From: an uncultured Collinsella sp.
GTDB taxonomy: Bacteria > Actinomycetota > Coriobacteriia > Coriobacteriales > Coriobacteriaceae
Assembly: GCA_900542165.1 (NCBI GenBank)
Contig: UQMM01000009.1
Span: 1 to 64,000, forward strand
Reading direction: 5' to 3'
Length of the DNA stretch: 64,000 bases
A model generated the notes under the pieces. The model ran no database searches. It was not told where the DNA came from and saw only the letters and a program-made list of their open reading frames with translations. Shown here one piece after another: positions 10,144-18,523 of the stretch (positions are counted from its first letter, which is position 1; every line of letters starts with the position of its first letter). Made by a program: the position numbers and the translations under genes.

Positions 10144-11742
10144 TTAGTTCTCCTCTGATCCAGAAACATCCGAATGGTGCTTGGCCATGAACTGCTGCTT
10201 GAAGTCGCCGATGACGCGCAAGAGCTCAGCCTTGGTGTCATCATCGATCTTCTTGGCGCGAACCTTGTCGAGCAGCGAGCCAAAGCCATTGTCCATGTAC
10301 TCGATGAGCTCGGCACGGAAAGGCAGCACGTCGGCAATCTCCAGGTCATCCAGGAAGCCCTCGTTGCCAGCGAACAGCGCAACGATCTGCTCGCCAACCT
10401 CAAACGGCTTGTAGCGCGGCTGCTTCAGGAGCTCGGTCATGCGGGCACCATGGGTCAGCTGCTTCTGAGTAGCCTCGTCAAGGTCGGAGCCAAACTGCGT
10501 AAAGCCAGCGAGCTCCTGATAGGAAGCGAGGTCCAGACGGAGGTTGCCGGCGACCTGCTTCATGGCCTTGGTCTGCGCGTCGCCACCGACGCGGGACACG
10601 GAAATGCCCACGTCGACTGCCGGGCGCTGGCCCTGGAAGAAGAGCTCGGACTGCAGGTAGATCTGACCATCGGTAATGGAAATGACGTTGGTCGGAATGT
10701 AGGCCGAGACGTCGCCGTCCTGGGTCTCGATGATCGGAAGAGCCGTCATGGAGCCGTAACCGTTCTTCTTGGACATCTTGACGGCACGCTCGAGCAGACG
10801 AGAGTGCAGGTAGAAGATGTCGCCAGGATAGGCCTCGCGTCCGGGCGGACGATGCAGCGTCAGCGACATCTGACGGTAAGCCACAGCCTGCTTGGACAGG
10901 TCGTCGTAGATGACGAGCACGTGGCCACCGGGGTTGGTCTCGCTGGCGGGCTTGCCGTCCTCGCCGTTGTACATGAAGAACTCGCCGATAGCGGCACCGG
11001 CCATAGGCGCGATGTACTGCATAGGGGCGGAATCGGCAGCGGTGGCCGAAACGATGATGGTGTAGTCGAGCGCACCGTGCTGAGCGAGGGTCTCGCGGAT
11101 GTTGGCAACCGTGGAGGCCTTCTGGCCGATGGCGACATAGATGCAGACCATGCCCTTGCCGCGCTGGTTGAGGATAGCGTCGATGGCGATGGCGGTCTTA
11201 CCGGTCTTACGGTCGCCGATGATGAGCTCACGCTGACCACGGCCGATAGGCACCATGGAGTCGATGGCCAACAGGCCGGTCTGAACCGGCTCGCACACCG
11301 GGGTACGGTCGATGACGCCGGGGGCCTTGAACTCGATGGGACGACGGTGCGTGGCGACGATGTCGCCCAGGCCGTCGATGGGCTGGCCGAGCGGATTGAC
11401 GACGCGGCCGAGCATGGCGCGGCTCACAGGGATATCCATAATGCGGCCAGTGGTGCGGCACTCGTCGCCTTCCTTGATGGAGTCGACGGCACCAAACAGA
11501 ACGGCGCCGACCTCGTCACGGTCAAGGTTCTGGGCAAGGCCGAAGACGGTCTCACCGGTATCGGAGCTCTTGAACTCCAGAAGCTCGCCTGCCATGGCGC
11601 TCTTGAGGCCGGAGACGCGCGCGATGCCGTCGCCTACCTCGTCGACCGTTGAAACCTCATGCGTATCGACCGTCGCGGAGAGGCTCGTGAGCTGCTCCTG
11701 CAGTTTCTTGGCGATATCCTGGGCATTGAGGGTTTCGGACAT
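10144..11742 (-). CDS. atpA: F1Fo ATP synthase alpha subunit
   Basis: The non-catalytic nucleotide-binding subunit of F1. The 532-residue protein has the P-loop [15 protein letters not shown] near residue 175, the ATP synthase alpha/beta signature [14 protein letters not shown] near 367, and the arginine finger in the same block (SVSRVG). The start ATG overlaps the atpH stop by one base, with GGAGGTG upstream. The C-terminal tail is a little longer and more acidic than in E. coli. Confidence 0.98.
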   Translation of the reverse strand: MSETLNAQDIAKKLQEQLTSLSATVDTHEVSTVDEVGDGIARVSGLKSAMAGELLEFKSSDTGETVFGLAQNLDRDEVGAVLFGAVDSIKEGDECRTTGRIMDIPVSRAMLGRVVNPLGQPIDGLGDIVATHRRPIEFKAPGVIDRTPVCEPVQTGLLAIDSMVPIGRGQRELIIGDRKTGKTAIAIDAILNQRGKGMVCIYVAIGQKASTVANIRETLAQHGALDYTIIVSATAADSAPMQYIAPMAGAAIGEFFMYNGEDGKPASETNPGGHVLVIYDDLSKQAVAYRQMSLTLHRPPGREAYPGDIFYLHSRLLERAVKMSKKNGYGSMTALPIIETQDGDVSAYIPTNVISITDGQIYLQSELFFQGQRPAVDVGISVSRVGGDAQTKAMKQVAGNLRLDLASYQELAGFTQFGSDLDEATQKQLTHGARMTELLKQPRYKPFEVGEQIVALFAGNEGFLDDLEIADVLPFRAELIEYMDNGFGSLLDKVRAKKIDDDTKAELLRVIGDFKQQFMAKHHSDVSGSEEN

Positions 11743-12218
11743 TAGGCTTCACCTCCGTACGAATTAGCAGAGTTTGCGAGGGTCTCCTGCGCGATGCGCA
11801 GCTGCGTCTTGACGGAAATGTCACGACGCTCGCCGCGGGCCTCGAGCACCAGGCCGCCCACGATAGACGGGTCGACCTGCTCGATAAGGAATACCTTGCG
11901 GCCGAAGTCCTGCTCGCATTTCTTAGTGATGGTTTGACGCAGCTCGTCGTCGAGCGGGATCGCCGTGGTGACGGTCACGCCCACTACATCCTCGTCTTCC
12001 TCGGCAACATACTTAAAGGCAGCTGCCACCTTGGGAAGAAGGTCGAGCTGGTCGCGCTTGGACATGGTGTCGAGCACGGCGATGATCTCGGGGCTGGCAG
12101 AAGCCAGGCGCTCGATCATCTCGAGGTCCTCGAACACATGGTTCTCGGCCTTAGCGGCTTCCAGAAGGGAGCGCGCGTAGGTCTCGAGCACCTTGTCCTG
12201 ATAGCGGCTAGTCGGCAT
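11742..12218 (-). CDS. atpH: F1Fo ATP synthase delta subunit
   Basis: The peripheral-stalk subunit joining F1 to the b dimer. The protein is 158 residues, shorter than the usual 175-180, but retains the helical N-domain ([10 protein letters not shown]) and the C-terminal family signature [20 protein letters not shown]. It overlaps the 3' end of atpF by 11 bases and atpA by one. Confidence 0.93.
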   Translation of the reverse strand: MPTSRYQDKVLETYARSLLEAAKAENHVFEDLEMIERLASASPEIIAVLDTMSKRDQLDLLPKVAAAFKYVAEEDEDVVGVTVTTAIPLDDELRQTITKKCEQDFGRKVFLIEQVDPSIVGGLVLEARGERRDISVKTQLRIAQETLANSANSYGGEA

Positions 12219-12810
12219 TCAGGCTACCTGCTTCCTGGATGTAGCGCTCGATGAGCTTCTTCTGCTCGGCCTCGTCTGCAAGCGACTCGCCAACAATCTT
12301 GGTGGCGACGGCAACGGACAGGTCGGCGATAGAGCTCGCGGCACCGGCGTAGATGGACTTGCGCTCGTCCTCAACGGTCGTGTGGGCCTTGGCGATAATC
12401 TCCTCGGCCTCCTTGTGGGCAGCCTCGATGATACGGGCGCGCTCGGACTCGGCGTCCTTACGGGCCTCGAGAACGATGTCGGCAGCCTGACGACGGGCGT
12501 CGGTGACGATCGAGTCGGACTCAGCGCGCTTGGCGATAGCCTCCTGCTTGGTCTTCTCGGCCTCGTCGAGGCTCTCCTCGATCTTCTTGCCGCGCTCCTC
12601 CATGGTCTTCATGATGCCCGGCAGGGCGACCTTGGCCAGCACGATCCAGATAATCAGGAAGGCGATAAGCGCCGGGATGAACTCCGCCATCTTAGGGATG
12701 AGGATGTCCGCACCGGCAGCGCCGTCCTCAGCGAACGCGGAAACCGGCATGAGCAGCGCGGCCGCGGACGCGGAGAGTGCGATCGCGCTCTTCTGGGATG
12801 AAAGATTCAT
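12208..12810 (-). CDS. atpF: F1Fo ATP synthase b subunit
   Basis: The peripheral-stalk b subunit: a membrane-anchored, otherwise extended coiled coil. Of 200 residues, the first 27 look like a signal-type helix (a long N-terminus ending near SAFAEDG), then the membrane helix at about 42-62 (FIPALIAFLIIWIVLAKV). The remainder is highly charged Ala/Glu/Arg/Lys helix. The extra N-terminal hydrophobic segment before the anchor is common in actinobacterial b subunits and may be cleaved. Confidence 0.94.
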   Translation of the reverse strand: MNLSSQKSAIALSASAAALLMPVSAFAEDGAAGADILIPKMAEFIPALIAFLIIWIVLAKVALPGIMKTMEERGKKIEESLDEAEKTKQEAIAKRAESDSIVTDARRQAADIVLEARKDAESERARIIEAAHKEAEEIIAKAHTTVEDERKSIYAGAASSIADLSVAVATKIVGESLADEAEQKKLIERYIQEAGSLNAD

Positions 12811-12825
12811 ACTTGACGCTCCGTG

Positions 12826-13020
12826 CTATTTAACGATCAGCGCGACAACGAAGCCGATCAGAGCCAGAGCCTCGCCGAAGGCGGAGCCCATGATGAAGAC
12901 GGTGAACACGCGGCCCTGGACCTCAGGCTGACGGGCCATAGCACCCGTAGCACCCAGAGCAGACAGGCCGATAGCAAGACCAGCGCCGATAACACCGAGA
13001 CCGTAACCGATAACTCCCAC
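12826..13020 (-). CDS. atpE: F1Fo ATP synthase c subunit (proteolipid)
   Basis: The rotor-ring subunit that carries ions. It is only 64 residues: two membrane helices around the polar loop ARQPE (residues 29-33), with the ion-binding carboxylate E50 in helix two (FGEALALIG). The Gln and Ser of sodium-type c subunits are absent, so proton coupling is predicted. Translation starts at GTG 13020 behind an excellent AAAGGAGGA site, as expected for the most abundant subunit. The gene is too short to extend upstream because the site fixes the start. Confidence 0.95.
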   Translation of the reverse strand: MGVIGYGLGVIGAGLAIGLSALGATGAMARQPEVQGRVFTVFIMGSAFGEALALIGFVVALIVK

Positions 13021-13038
13021 GATTCCTCCTTTGTCGTG

Positions 13039-13107
13039 CGTGTCTTATTTCACGCAGGATAACCTTTTTATAACTGCCGGACTCCATGGGTACGGGCACC
13101 GGCGGTT
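13039..13107 (-). promoter_or_regulatory. Two hairpins in the atpB-atpE gap
   Basis: The 124-base gap before atpE holds GCGTG/CACGC (13039-13056) close to the atpE ribosome site, and AACTGCCGG/CCGGCGGTT (13072-13080 with 13099-13107). They may act in RNA processing or in raising c-subunit expression. This is inference from position only. Confidence 0.35.
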
Positions 13108-13144
13108 TAACGAATTGCCTTACCTTTAAGGCGCGAACGGAAGA

Positions 13145-13948
13145 CTACTCCTCCTCCGCGACCTCCTCTGCCTCGGAGACATACACGGCGGTAAGAACCG
13201 TGAAGACGTAAGCCTGGATGGCGCCGACCACAAGCTCGATCGCATAGATCAGGATGAGGATGGCAAGCCAGGCCAGCGAAGGCAGGGCGCCGACGGCGTG
13301 GGCCGCGGAAACCTGCTGAAGCAGCGGCTGCATGAACATGCTCGCCATGATGGCGAACGAGCCCATGACCACGTGTCCTGCGAACATGTTGCAGAACAGA
13401 CGGACGGCGAGCGTGATGAGGCGCAGGAAGGTCGAGAAAAGCTCGACGACCCACACGAGCACGTTCATCGGGAAGCTCACGCCCTGCGGGGCGAGGCTCT
13501 TGATGTAGCCGATCACGCCGTGAGCCTTGCATCCGTAGTAGATGAAGTACACGAAGGCGAAGATGGCGAGCGCGGCGGTGGAGCCGATTGCGCCGGTGCC
13601 GGGCTTCATTCCCGGGATCAGGCCGATCATGTTGTTGATCAGGATGAACAGGAAAAGCGAGCACAGGAACGGGAAGTGCTTCTTCCAGTTCTCACCCACG
13701 ACGCCCTTGCCGATATCGTTCTCGACGTACTCGATGATGTACTCGAAACCGTTGACGAAGAAGCCCTTGGGAACCAGGGTCTGCTTCTTCTTGAACACGG
13801 CCAGGACGATCAGGAGCACGATCGTGGAGACGATCAGCCAAAACGAGTACTGCGTGATGCCGCAGCTCAGATCGCCCACGACAGGGGTGGAGCTGAACTC
13901 GCTGACCAGATGATTAATCTCATCAGGCAGCTTTTCAAAAATTTCCAC
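13145..13948 (-). CDS. atpB: F1Fo ATP synthase a subunit
   Basis: The stator subunit forming the ion half-channels against the c ring. The 267-residue polytopic protein has the fourth helix with the essential arginine in LITLAVRLFCNMFAGH (near residue 181) and the last-helix pair ILIYAIELVVGAIQAYVF. The start codon is GTG at 13948 with AAAGG upstream. The C-terminus is acidic (VAEEE). Confidence 0.96.
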   Translation of the reverse strand: MEIFEKLPDEINHLVSEFSSTPVVGDLSCGITQYSFWLIVSTIVLLIVLAVFKKKQTLVPKGFFVNGFEYIIEYVENDIGKGVVGENWKKHFPFLCSLFLFILINNMIGLIPGMKPGTGAIGSTAALAIFAFVYFIYYGCKAHGVIGYIKSLAPQGVSFPMNVLVWVVELFSTFLRLITLAVRLFCNMFAGHVVMGSFAIMASMFMQPLLQQVSAAHAVGALPSLAWLAILILIYAIELVVGAIQAYVFTVLTAVYVSEAEEVAEEE

Positions 13949-13951
13949 GAC

Positions 13952-14275
13952 TTACCTTTCGACCTCATGAGGATCTCGCAGCGCCTTGGCGACACGAACC
14001 GTGCAGGCGGCCATAAAGGCCACGAAGCCGATCGCCTCGCCCAGGAGGAACATGCGAAATGCCTCTCCGAACAACACAAACACAACCAAGGTAAAGACGA
14101 GCAGGGCGATTGCCGAGACCGCCAGACTCACCATACCCTTGAGCATGTCCGCATTCTGTTTATCGTCAAGAACCGGCTTGAGCGTAAAGACAAAGGGAAG
14201 GAAGGCGACCGCGCCCGCGATGGCACCTGCAACGATAGCGAGCAGATCGGCTATCTGAAACACTGGCGTCCTCAC
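13952..14275 (-). CDS. Small membrane protein heading the atp operon (AtpI position)
   Basis: A 107-residue hydrophobic protein with three or four membrane helices (about 7-32, 44-66, 68-90), ending in a basic tail. It is the first gene of the operon, three bases before atpB, where many bacteria carry atpI (a ring-assembly factor and possible Mg/Ca transporter). No convincing AtpI motif is visible, so the role is inferred from position only. Two GTG codons (14275 and 14263) are possible starts; the second has AGGA at better spacing. Confidence 0.7.
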   Translation of the reverse strand: MRTPVFQIADLLAIVAGAIAGAVAFLPFVFTLKPVLDDKQNADMLKGMVSLAVSAIALLVFTLVVFVLFGEAFRMFLLGEAIGFVAFMAACTVRVAKALRDPHEVER

Positions 14276-14325
14276 TTTCCCTTTTTAACGCTTCACAGAA
14301 CAGTTCCCGCCAAACATTGGTGACT

Positions 14326-14353
14326 ATTGTACGAGCCAATCGCTAAAGTACAA
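14326..14353 (-). promoter_or_regulatory. Promoter of the atp operon
   Basis: On the minus strand TTGTAC (14348-14353), a 16-base spacer, then TACAAT (14326-14331), about 50 bases before the first atp gene. The hexamers match the housekeeping consensus 4/6 and 5/6. A short AACCGA/TCGGTT hairpin overlaps the -35 side. Confidence 0.6.
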
Positions 14354-14468
14354 CCGAAAAAGCATCGGTTAATACGCACCTGTTCGTTTTCTTAAGACCT
14401 TCTTTATGCCGCAGGTACGGTAATACGTTTTTCTCGAACCCTGCAGGGCAAAACGTCCGTTAACAGGA

Positions 14469-14503
14469 GTGCGCGCGGTCGCCTTTTGTTCGTCCGCGCG
14501 CAC
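14469..14503 (-). terminator. Hairpin downstream of upp
   Basis: Perfect 10-bp arms GTGCGCGCGG (14469-14478 and 14494-14503 on opposite strands) with a 15-base loop, 43 bases after the upp stop. No U-tract follows, so it is a weak terminator candidate or an RNA-stabilising stem. The rest of 14276-14545 holds only the atp promoter. Confidence 0.45.
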
Positions 14504-14545
14504 CGTTTCTTCGTATTTGCAGCCGCGGCCGTCTTAGCCCAGCGA

Positions 14546-15193
14546 CTAGAGCGTGCCGTAGATGCGGTCGCCGGCGTCGCCGAGGCCGGGAACGATGTAG
14601 GCAGCCTCGTTGAGATGGTCGTCGATGGCGCAGGTATAGATATGCACATCAGGGTCCTTCTCAGTCAGCGACTTGAGGCCCTCGGGGGCCGCGACGATGC
14701 ACAGCATGCGGATGTCCTTGACACCGCGCTCGCGCAGGTAGCTAATGGCCATCTCGGCCGAACCGCCCGTGGCGAGCATGGGGTCGACGACCAGGCAGAT
14801 GCGCTGGTCGATATCCTTGGGCATCTTGCAGTAATACTCGTGCGGCTCGTGGGTGACTTCGTCGCGCTCCATACCGATGTGGCCCACGCGAGCGGAGGGC
14901 ACCAGGTCGAGGATGCCGTCGACCATGCCAAGGCCCGCACGCAGGATGGGCACGATGGCGAGTTTCTTGCCGGCAAGCTGTTTGAACGTGGCGGTAGTGA
15001 TGGGGGTCTCGACCTCGACGTCTTCCATAGGCAGGTCGCGCATGGCCTCGTAGCCGTCAAAAAGCGCGAGTTCGCGCACGAGCTGACGGAACTGGTTGGT
15101 GCCGGTGTTTTTGTCGCGCAGGATCGACAGCTTGTGCTGGACGAGCGGGTGATCGACAAGCGTCACACGGGACGCATCGTAGGTGACGGTCAT
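14546..15193 (-). CDS. upp: Uracil phosphoribosyltransferase
   Basis: A cytosolic salvage enzyme that makes UMP from uracil and PRPP. The 215-residue protein has the PRPP loop [10 protein letters not shown] near residue 133, [12 protein letters not shown] for substrate binding, and the uracil-recognising C-terminus [17 protein letters not shown] use the ATG at 15193, which opens the conserved [20 protein letters not shown] block; upstream codons to 15253 look non-coding. It appears monocistronic. Confidence 0.96.
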   Translation of the reverse strand: MTVTYDASRVTLVDHPLVQHKLSILRDKNTGTNQFRQLVRELALFDGYEAMRDLPMEDVEVETPITTATFKQLAGKKLAIVPILRAGLGMVDGILDLVPSARVGHIGMERDEVTHEPHEYYCKMPKDIDQRICLVVDPMLATGGSAEMAISYLRERGVKDIRMLCIVAAPEGLKSLTEKDPDVHIYTCAIDDHLNEAAYIVPGLGDAGDRIYGTL

Positions 15194-15316
15194 GGATTGA
15201 TTGCCCCTTTCGTTGCGGCCGCAAAACGGCCTTGCTGACAAGGCGTGCAACAATGTTGCCGCCGCACGCCATGCATTAGTTTAGCGGTTTGTTGTATCGA
15301 GCAGCCCATCGCAGCC

Positions 15317-16858
15317 CTACTGTGAGGTGCTGAGCGAGCGCCTGACTGCATCACGCCAGCCCGCAAGGTTTTGCTCGCGGCGCCCGGCGGACATGTGGGG
15401 AAGGAAGGTCCTAACGATCTGGGCATTTTGCTCCAGCTCTTCCAGGTCTTCCCAATAGCCGACGGCAAGACCCGCCAAGTACGCGGCACCGATTGCCGTG
15501 GTCTCCACCGTCTCGCATTGCAGCACGGGGATATCCAGCAGGTCGGCCTGGAATTGCATGATGAACTCGTTGCGCGAGGCACCGCCATCGACAGACAGAC
15601 GCTCAATCGAAAGCCCCACGTCCTGCTCCATGGCACGCAGCACGTCGTAGCTCTGATATGCCATGGATTCGCAGGCGGCACGTACGATGGTCGCACGGCT
15701 CGAGGCGCCAGTCAGACCGCACACGATACCGCGGGCATGCGGGTCCCACCAGGGAGCACCCAAACCCGCAAAGGCGGGAACGAAGTAGCAGCCCTCGTTG
15801 TCGCTAATCGAAGCGGCGAGTTGTGCCGACTCGCTCACGCTCGAGATGATGCCCATGTTGTTGCGAAGCCAGTTCATCGTTGAGCCGGCGGCAAAAATAG
15901 AGCCCTCGAGCGCATAGCTGACTTTGCCGTCCGCAGCGATACCGATGGTTGAGACCAGGCCATTCTTGGATTCGACGATCTCGTCGCCGGTGTTCATGAG
16001 CATAAAGCAGCCCGTGCCATAGGTGTTTTTGGTCTGGCCGGGACGGAAACAGCAGTGGCCGAACAGCGACGCCTGTTGGTCACCCGCCACGCCCATGATG
16101 GGCGGCATGTTGGTCATGATGTCGCTCGCGACGCGGCCGTAGTCGCCCGAGCTCCAGCGAACCTCGGGCATCATGGAACGTGGAACGTCAAAGAGCGCCA
16201 GCAGGTCGTCGTCCCAATCGAGCGTATGGATATTAAAGAGTGCCGTGCGGCTGGCATTGGTGTAGTCGGTGGCAAAGACCTGGCCGCCGGTGAGGTTGTA
16301 GATGAGCCAGGTGTCGATGGTGCCAAACATGAGGTCGCCCGCCGCCGCGCTCTCGCGTGCGCCGTCGACGTTGTCGAGAATCCACTGCACCTTGGAGGCC
16401 GAGAAATACGGGTCAAGCGTGAGTCCCGTGCGGGAGCGCACCAGCTCCTCGCAACCCTGTTCAACCAACGCGTCGATCGCCGGCGCGGTACGACGGCACT
16501 GCCATACGATGGCGTTATAGATGGGCTGGCCGCTCACGCGGTCCCAGACCACCGTGGTCTCGCGCTGGTTGGAGATGCCGATGGCGGCGATGCGGTCAGA
16601 ATGGATGCCGCTCTTAAACTGAACCTCCATCATGACCGCGATCTGGCTGGCAAGGACCGTCATGGGGTCTTGCTCTACCCAACCGGGACGCGGAAAACTC
16701 GTTTTGACGCTGCGACGTGCCTGCGCGACGATGCATCCATACTCGTCGACGATGGTCGCAAGTACCGAGGTGGTGCCGCAGTCGAGCGCCATGATGTAGG
16801 AACCGCCAAAGTCAAACGAGGCATCTTCCATGCCCAGGCTGCCCAGATTCAACGACAT
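15317..16858 (-). CDS. glpK: Glycerol kinase (FGGY family)
   Basis: It phosphorylates glycerol to glycerol-3-phosphate in the cytoplasm. The 513-residue protein has both FGGY signatures: the ATPase phosphate-1 loop MALDCGTTS (residues 23-31) and the second-domain GSIFAAGSTMNWLRNN and GLGAPWWDPHARG segments, plus substrate residues WVEQDP, SNQRETTVVWD and DYTNASRT. Two oddities: a 20-residue N-terminal extension before the first strand, and Cys where most glycerol kinases have Gln in ALDQGTT. It lies 13 bases after the tsaC-type gene, so the two are co-transcribed. No glpF or glpD is nearby. Confidence 0.9.
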   Translation of the reverse strand: MSLNLGSLGMEDASFDFGGSYIMALDCGTTSVLATIVDEYGCIVAQARRSVKTSFPRPGWVEQDPMTVLASQIAVMMEVQFKSGIHSDRIAAIGISNQRETTVVWDRVSGQPIYNAIVWQCRRTAPAIDALVEQGCEELVRSRTGLTLDPYFSASKVQWILDNVDGARESAAAGDLMFGTIDTWLIYNLTGGQVFATDYTNASRTALFNIHTLDWDDDLLALFDVPRSMMPEVRWSSGDYGRVASDIMTNMPPIMGVAGDQQASLFGHCCFRPGQTKNTYGTGCFMLMNTGDEIVESKNGLVSTIGIAADGKVSYALEGSIFAAGSTMNWLRNNMGIISSVSESAQLAASISDNEGCYFVPAFAGLGAPWWDPHARGIVCGLTGASSRATIVRAACESMAYQSYDVLRAMEQDVGLSIERLSVDGGASRNEFIMQFQADLLDIPVLQCETVETTAIGAAYLAGLAVGYWEDLEELEQNAQIVRTFLPHMSAGRREQNLAGWRDAVRRSLSTSQ

Positions 16859-16871
16859 CGCTTACACCTTT

Positions 16872-17615
16872 CTATTGCATCGGGTCGGACAGGACCCGCT
16901 CGATCTCTGATGCGAGAAGTGCGCCTTGGCGCAGGATCTGGAGCCCGCCGTGCTGGAACGACACAATGGTCGAGGCGTCGCGACACGGGGTCTCACCGGC
17001 GTCGACGGCCACATCGACCCCCTCCAGGATGCGCTCCTCCACCGTGACAAAACTTGCCGGCGCGGGCGCGCCATGCGTGTTAGCGCTGGTGCAGGCAAGA
17101 GGGCTGCCGCAGGCGCGGATGAGCGTTTGCACCACGGGCGAGGCCGAAGCGCGAAGTGCCACCGTGTCGTCGGCGGCGCGCATAAAGGTCGGCACGCAGG
17201 GGGCCGCCTTGACCACGATAGTCAGGGCGCCCGGCCAGCATCGTCGGGCAAGCACGCGGGCCTCTTCCGGGATATCCACGCCATAGCGGTCGAGTGCTTC
17301 GACACCATCGACCAGCCAAGCGACGGTTTGCGTGAGTTCACGTTGCTTGAGAGTGAAGATACGGCGGTAGCCGGTACCGAGCGCAGGGACCGCGGCGCCA
17401 TTGACGGCAGCCTGCGGATCGCGCGGCCACGATGGGAATTCGCCTGTATCTTGGGGCACGGCGTCCGAGAAGGCGTTGACTGCCACGGCAACACCGTAGA
17501 CCGTCTCGGTCGGGATCAGCGCCAGGCCGCCACAGCCGAGCACCTCGGCCGTACGCTCGACGGCGAGCCGATGCGGCTCGCGCGCTCCCTCGTATACCCG
17601 GTAGACCGTCTGCAT
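16872..17615 (-). CDS. tsaC: L-threonylcarbamoyladenylate synthase (Sua5/YrdC/TsaC family)
   Basis: It makes threonylcarbamoyl-AMP from threonine, bicarbonate and ATP, the first step of t6A37 tRNA modification. The 247-residue protein has the YrdC-fold features PTETVYGV (residues 37-44), the KQR basic motif (TLKQRE, near 89) and the SAN motif (TSANTHG, near 178). A segment of about 35 residues between ETVYG and KQR is longer than usual. The later t6A enzymes TsaB and TsaD are fused in one gene at the right edge of this window. It is followed by glpK, an association with no obvious functional reason. Confidence 0.85.
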   Translation of the reverse strand: MQTVYRVYEGAREPHRLAVERTAEVLGCGGLALIPTETVYGVAVAVNAFSDAVPQDTGEFPSWPRDPQAAVNGAAVPALGTGYRRIFTLKQRELTQTVAWLVDGVEALDRYGVDIPEEARVLARRCWPGALTIVVKAAPCVPTFMRAADDTVALRASASPVVQTLIRACGSPLACTSANTHGAPAPASFVTVEERILEGVDVAVDAGETPCRDASTIVSFQHGGLQILRQGALLASEIERVLSDPMQ

Positions 17616-17763
17616 GTGTATGCCAGCCCCTTACGCTCTGGTGCAAGTTTGTTTACTGTGGGGCATTCTCGCACGAAACGTTCAGCCTATTTGCCCAGAG
17701 CGCATGTTGGTTTGGTGAGCGGCTCTAGTAGTCGGTGAAAGTGAGGGGGTTAATTGAAGATTT

Positions 17764-18066
17764 TTAGCGCGCAAGCGTAACGGTACGATCGGGAAACTCG
17801 ATGCTTGCAACCAGTTTTCCGCCGAGGCTCTCTGCGTACCTGCTCAGCGTGTCGAGCCTCATCGAACCCAACTCCCCACGCTCGAGCTCGGATACACGTT
17901 TTTGAGAAACGCCCATCGACTGGGCGACCGACGCCTGTGTTAGATCTTTTAACCTGCGAATCTGAGCAAGCTTATAGGCTTCGATACGATCGCGAGTCCT
18001 CTCCTGCTCGGCGGTAATGGAGTCGCGTGTTATCCCGCGAGATTCCATATACTCATGCAGTTCCAT
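17764..18066 (-). CDS. higA: HigA-type antitoxin, XRE-family DNA-binding protein
   Basis: A 100-residue antitoxin with a helix-turn-helix (LTQASVAQSMGVSQKRVSEL, about 42-61) and a short C-terminal extension (LGGKLVASIEF) typical of Gp49-partner antitoxins. It overlaps the toxin gene by 14 bases and follows it, the toxin-first order of higBA systems. It should neutralise HigB and, with it, repress the promoter at 18463-18490, where a palindrome is visible. Confidence 0.87.
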   Translation of the reverse strand: MELHEYMESRGITRDSITAEQERTRDRIEAYKLAQIRRLKDLTQASVAQSMGVSQKRVSELERGELGSMRLDTLSRYAESLGGKLVASIEFPDRTVTLAR

Positions 18067-18448
18067 CTCGATCGAGCCTCCTTACGTGGCGACGGTATAT
18101 TTGCTCGGCCCTTGGAATGTTGATCGCATACCAACCGTTCCATTTTGCCCTTGACGATCCCGCTCGCGACTTATCACCCGCCAATAGCAATACCGCCTGG
18201 CGCTTGGGGTCAAAGGCGAAGAGGATGCGAATCACCTGCCCACCACACGACGTCACTCTCAGCTCCTTTAAATGATGAAGCTTCGAGCCCTTTACGCGGT
18301 CAACCAGCGGACGACCAAGGCTGGGACCTTCCTTCTCGAGCACCAAAAGGTCTGCATAAATCTGCTTCAGCGTAGCTTCATCCTGCTCATCAAGCCAAGG
18401 TTCAATGTAATCAAGCACGATACGGTACCGATGCAGCTGATTTGACAT
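18053..18448 (-). CDS. higB: HigB-type toxin (RelE superfamily, Gp49-like mRNA interferase)
   Basis: A 131-residue RelE-fold toxin expected to cleave mRNA on the ribosome. The family run is visible: LGRPLVDRVKGSKLHHLKEL (about 44-63), then RILFAFDPKRQAVLLLAGDK (about 75-94), WYAINIPRAEQIY, and a basic tail. It is first in a toxin-antitoxin operon, behind GGAG. No phage or plasmid genes flank it, so it is a lone chromosomal pair between tsaC-glpK and prmC. Confidence 0.87.
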   Translation of the reverse strand: MSNQLHRYRIVLDYIEPWLDEQDEATLKQIYADLLVLEKEGPSLGRPLVDRVKGSKLHHLKELRVTSCGGQVIRILFAFDPKRQAVLLLAGDKSRAGSSRAKWNGWYAINIPRAEQIYRRHVRRLDRDGTA

Positions 18449-18457
18449 ACCTTTCTC

Positions 18458-18490
18458 CTTCTATAGTAGAAGTTTTACGGTATATTGCAA
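18458..18490 (-). promoter_or_regulatory. higBA promoter with an overlapping palindromic operator
   Basis: Minus strand: TTGCAA (-35, 18485-18490), a 16-base spacer, TACTAT (-10, 18463-18468). The -10 lies inside the perfect palindrome CTTCTA-CTA-TAGAAG (18458-18472). An operator over the -10 box immediately upstream of the toxin ribosome site is the expected layout for antitoxin autorepression. Confidence 0.65.
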
Positions 18491-18523
18491 GGACAAACTT
18501 GCGCAAATGTCTATTTATTCAGC

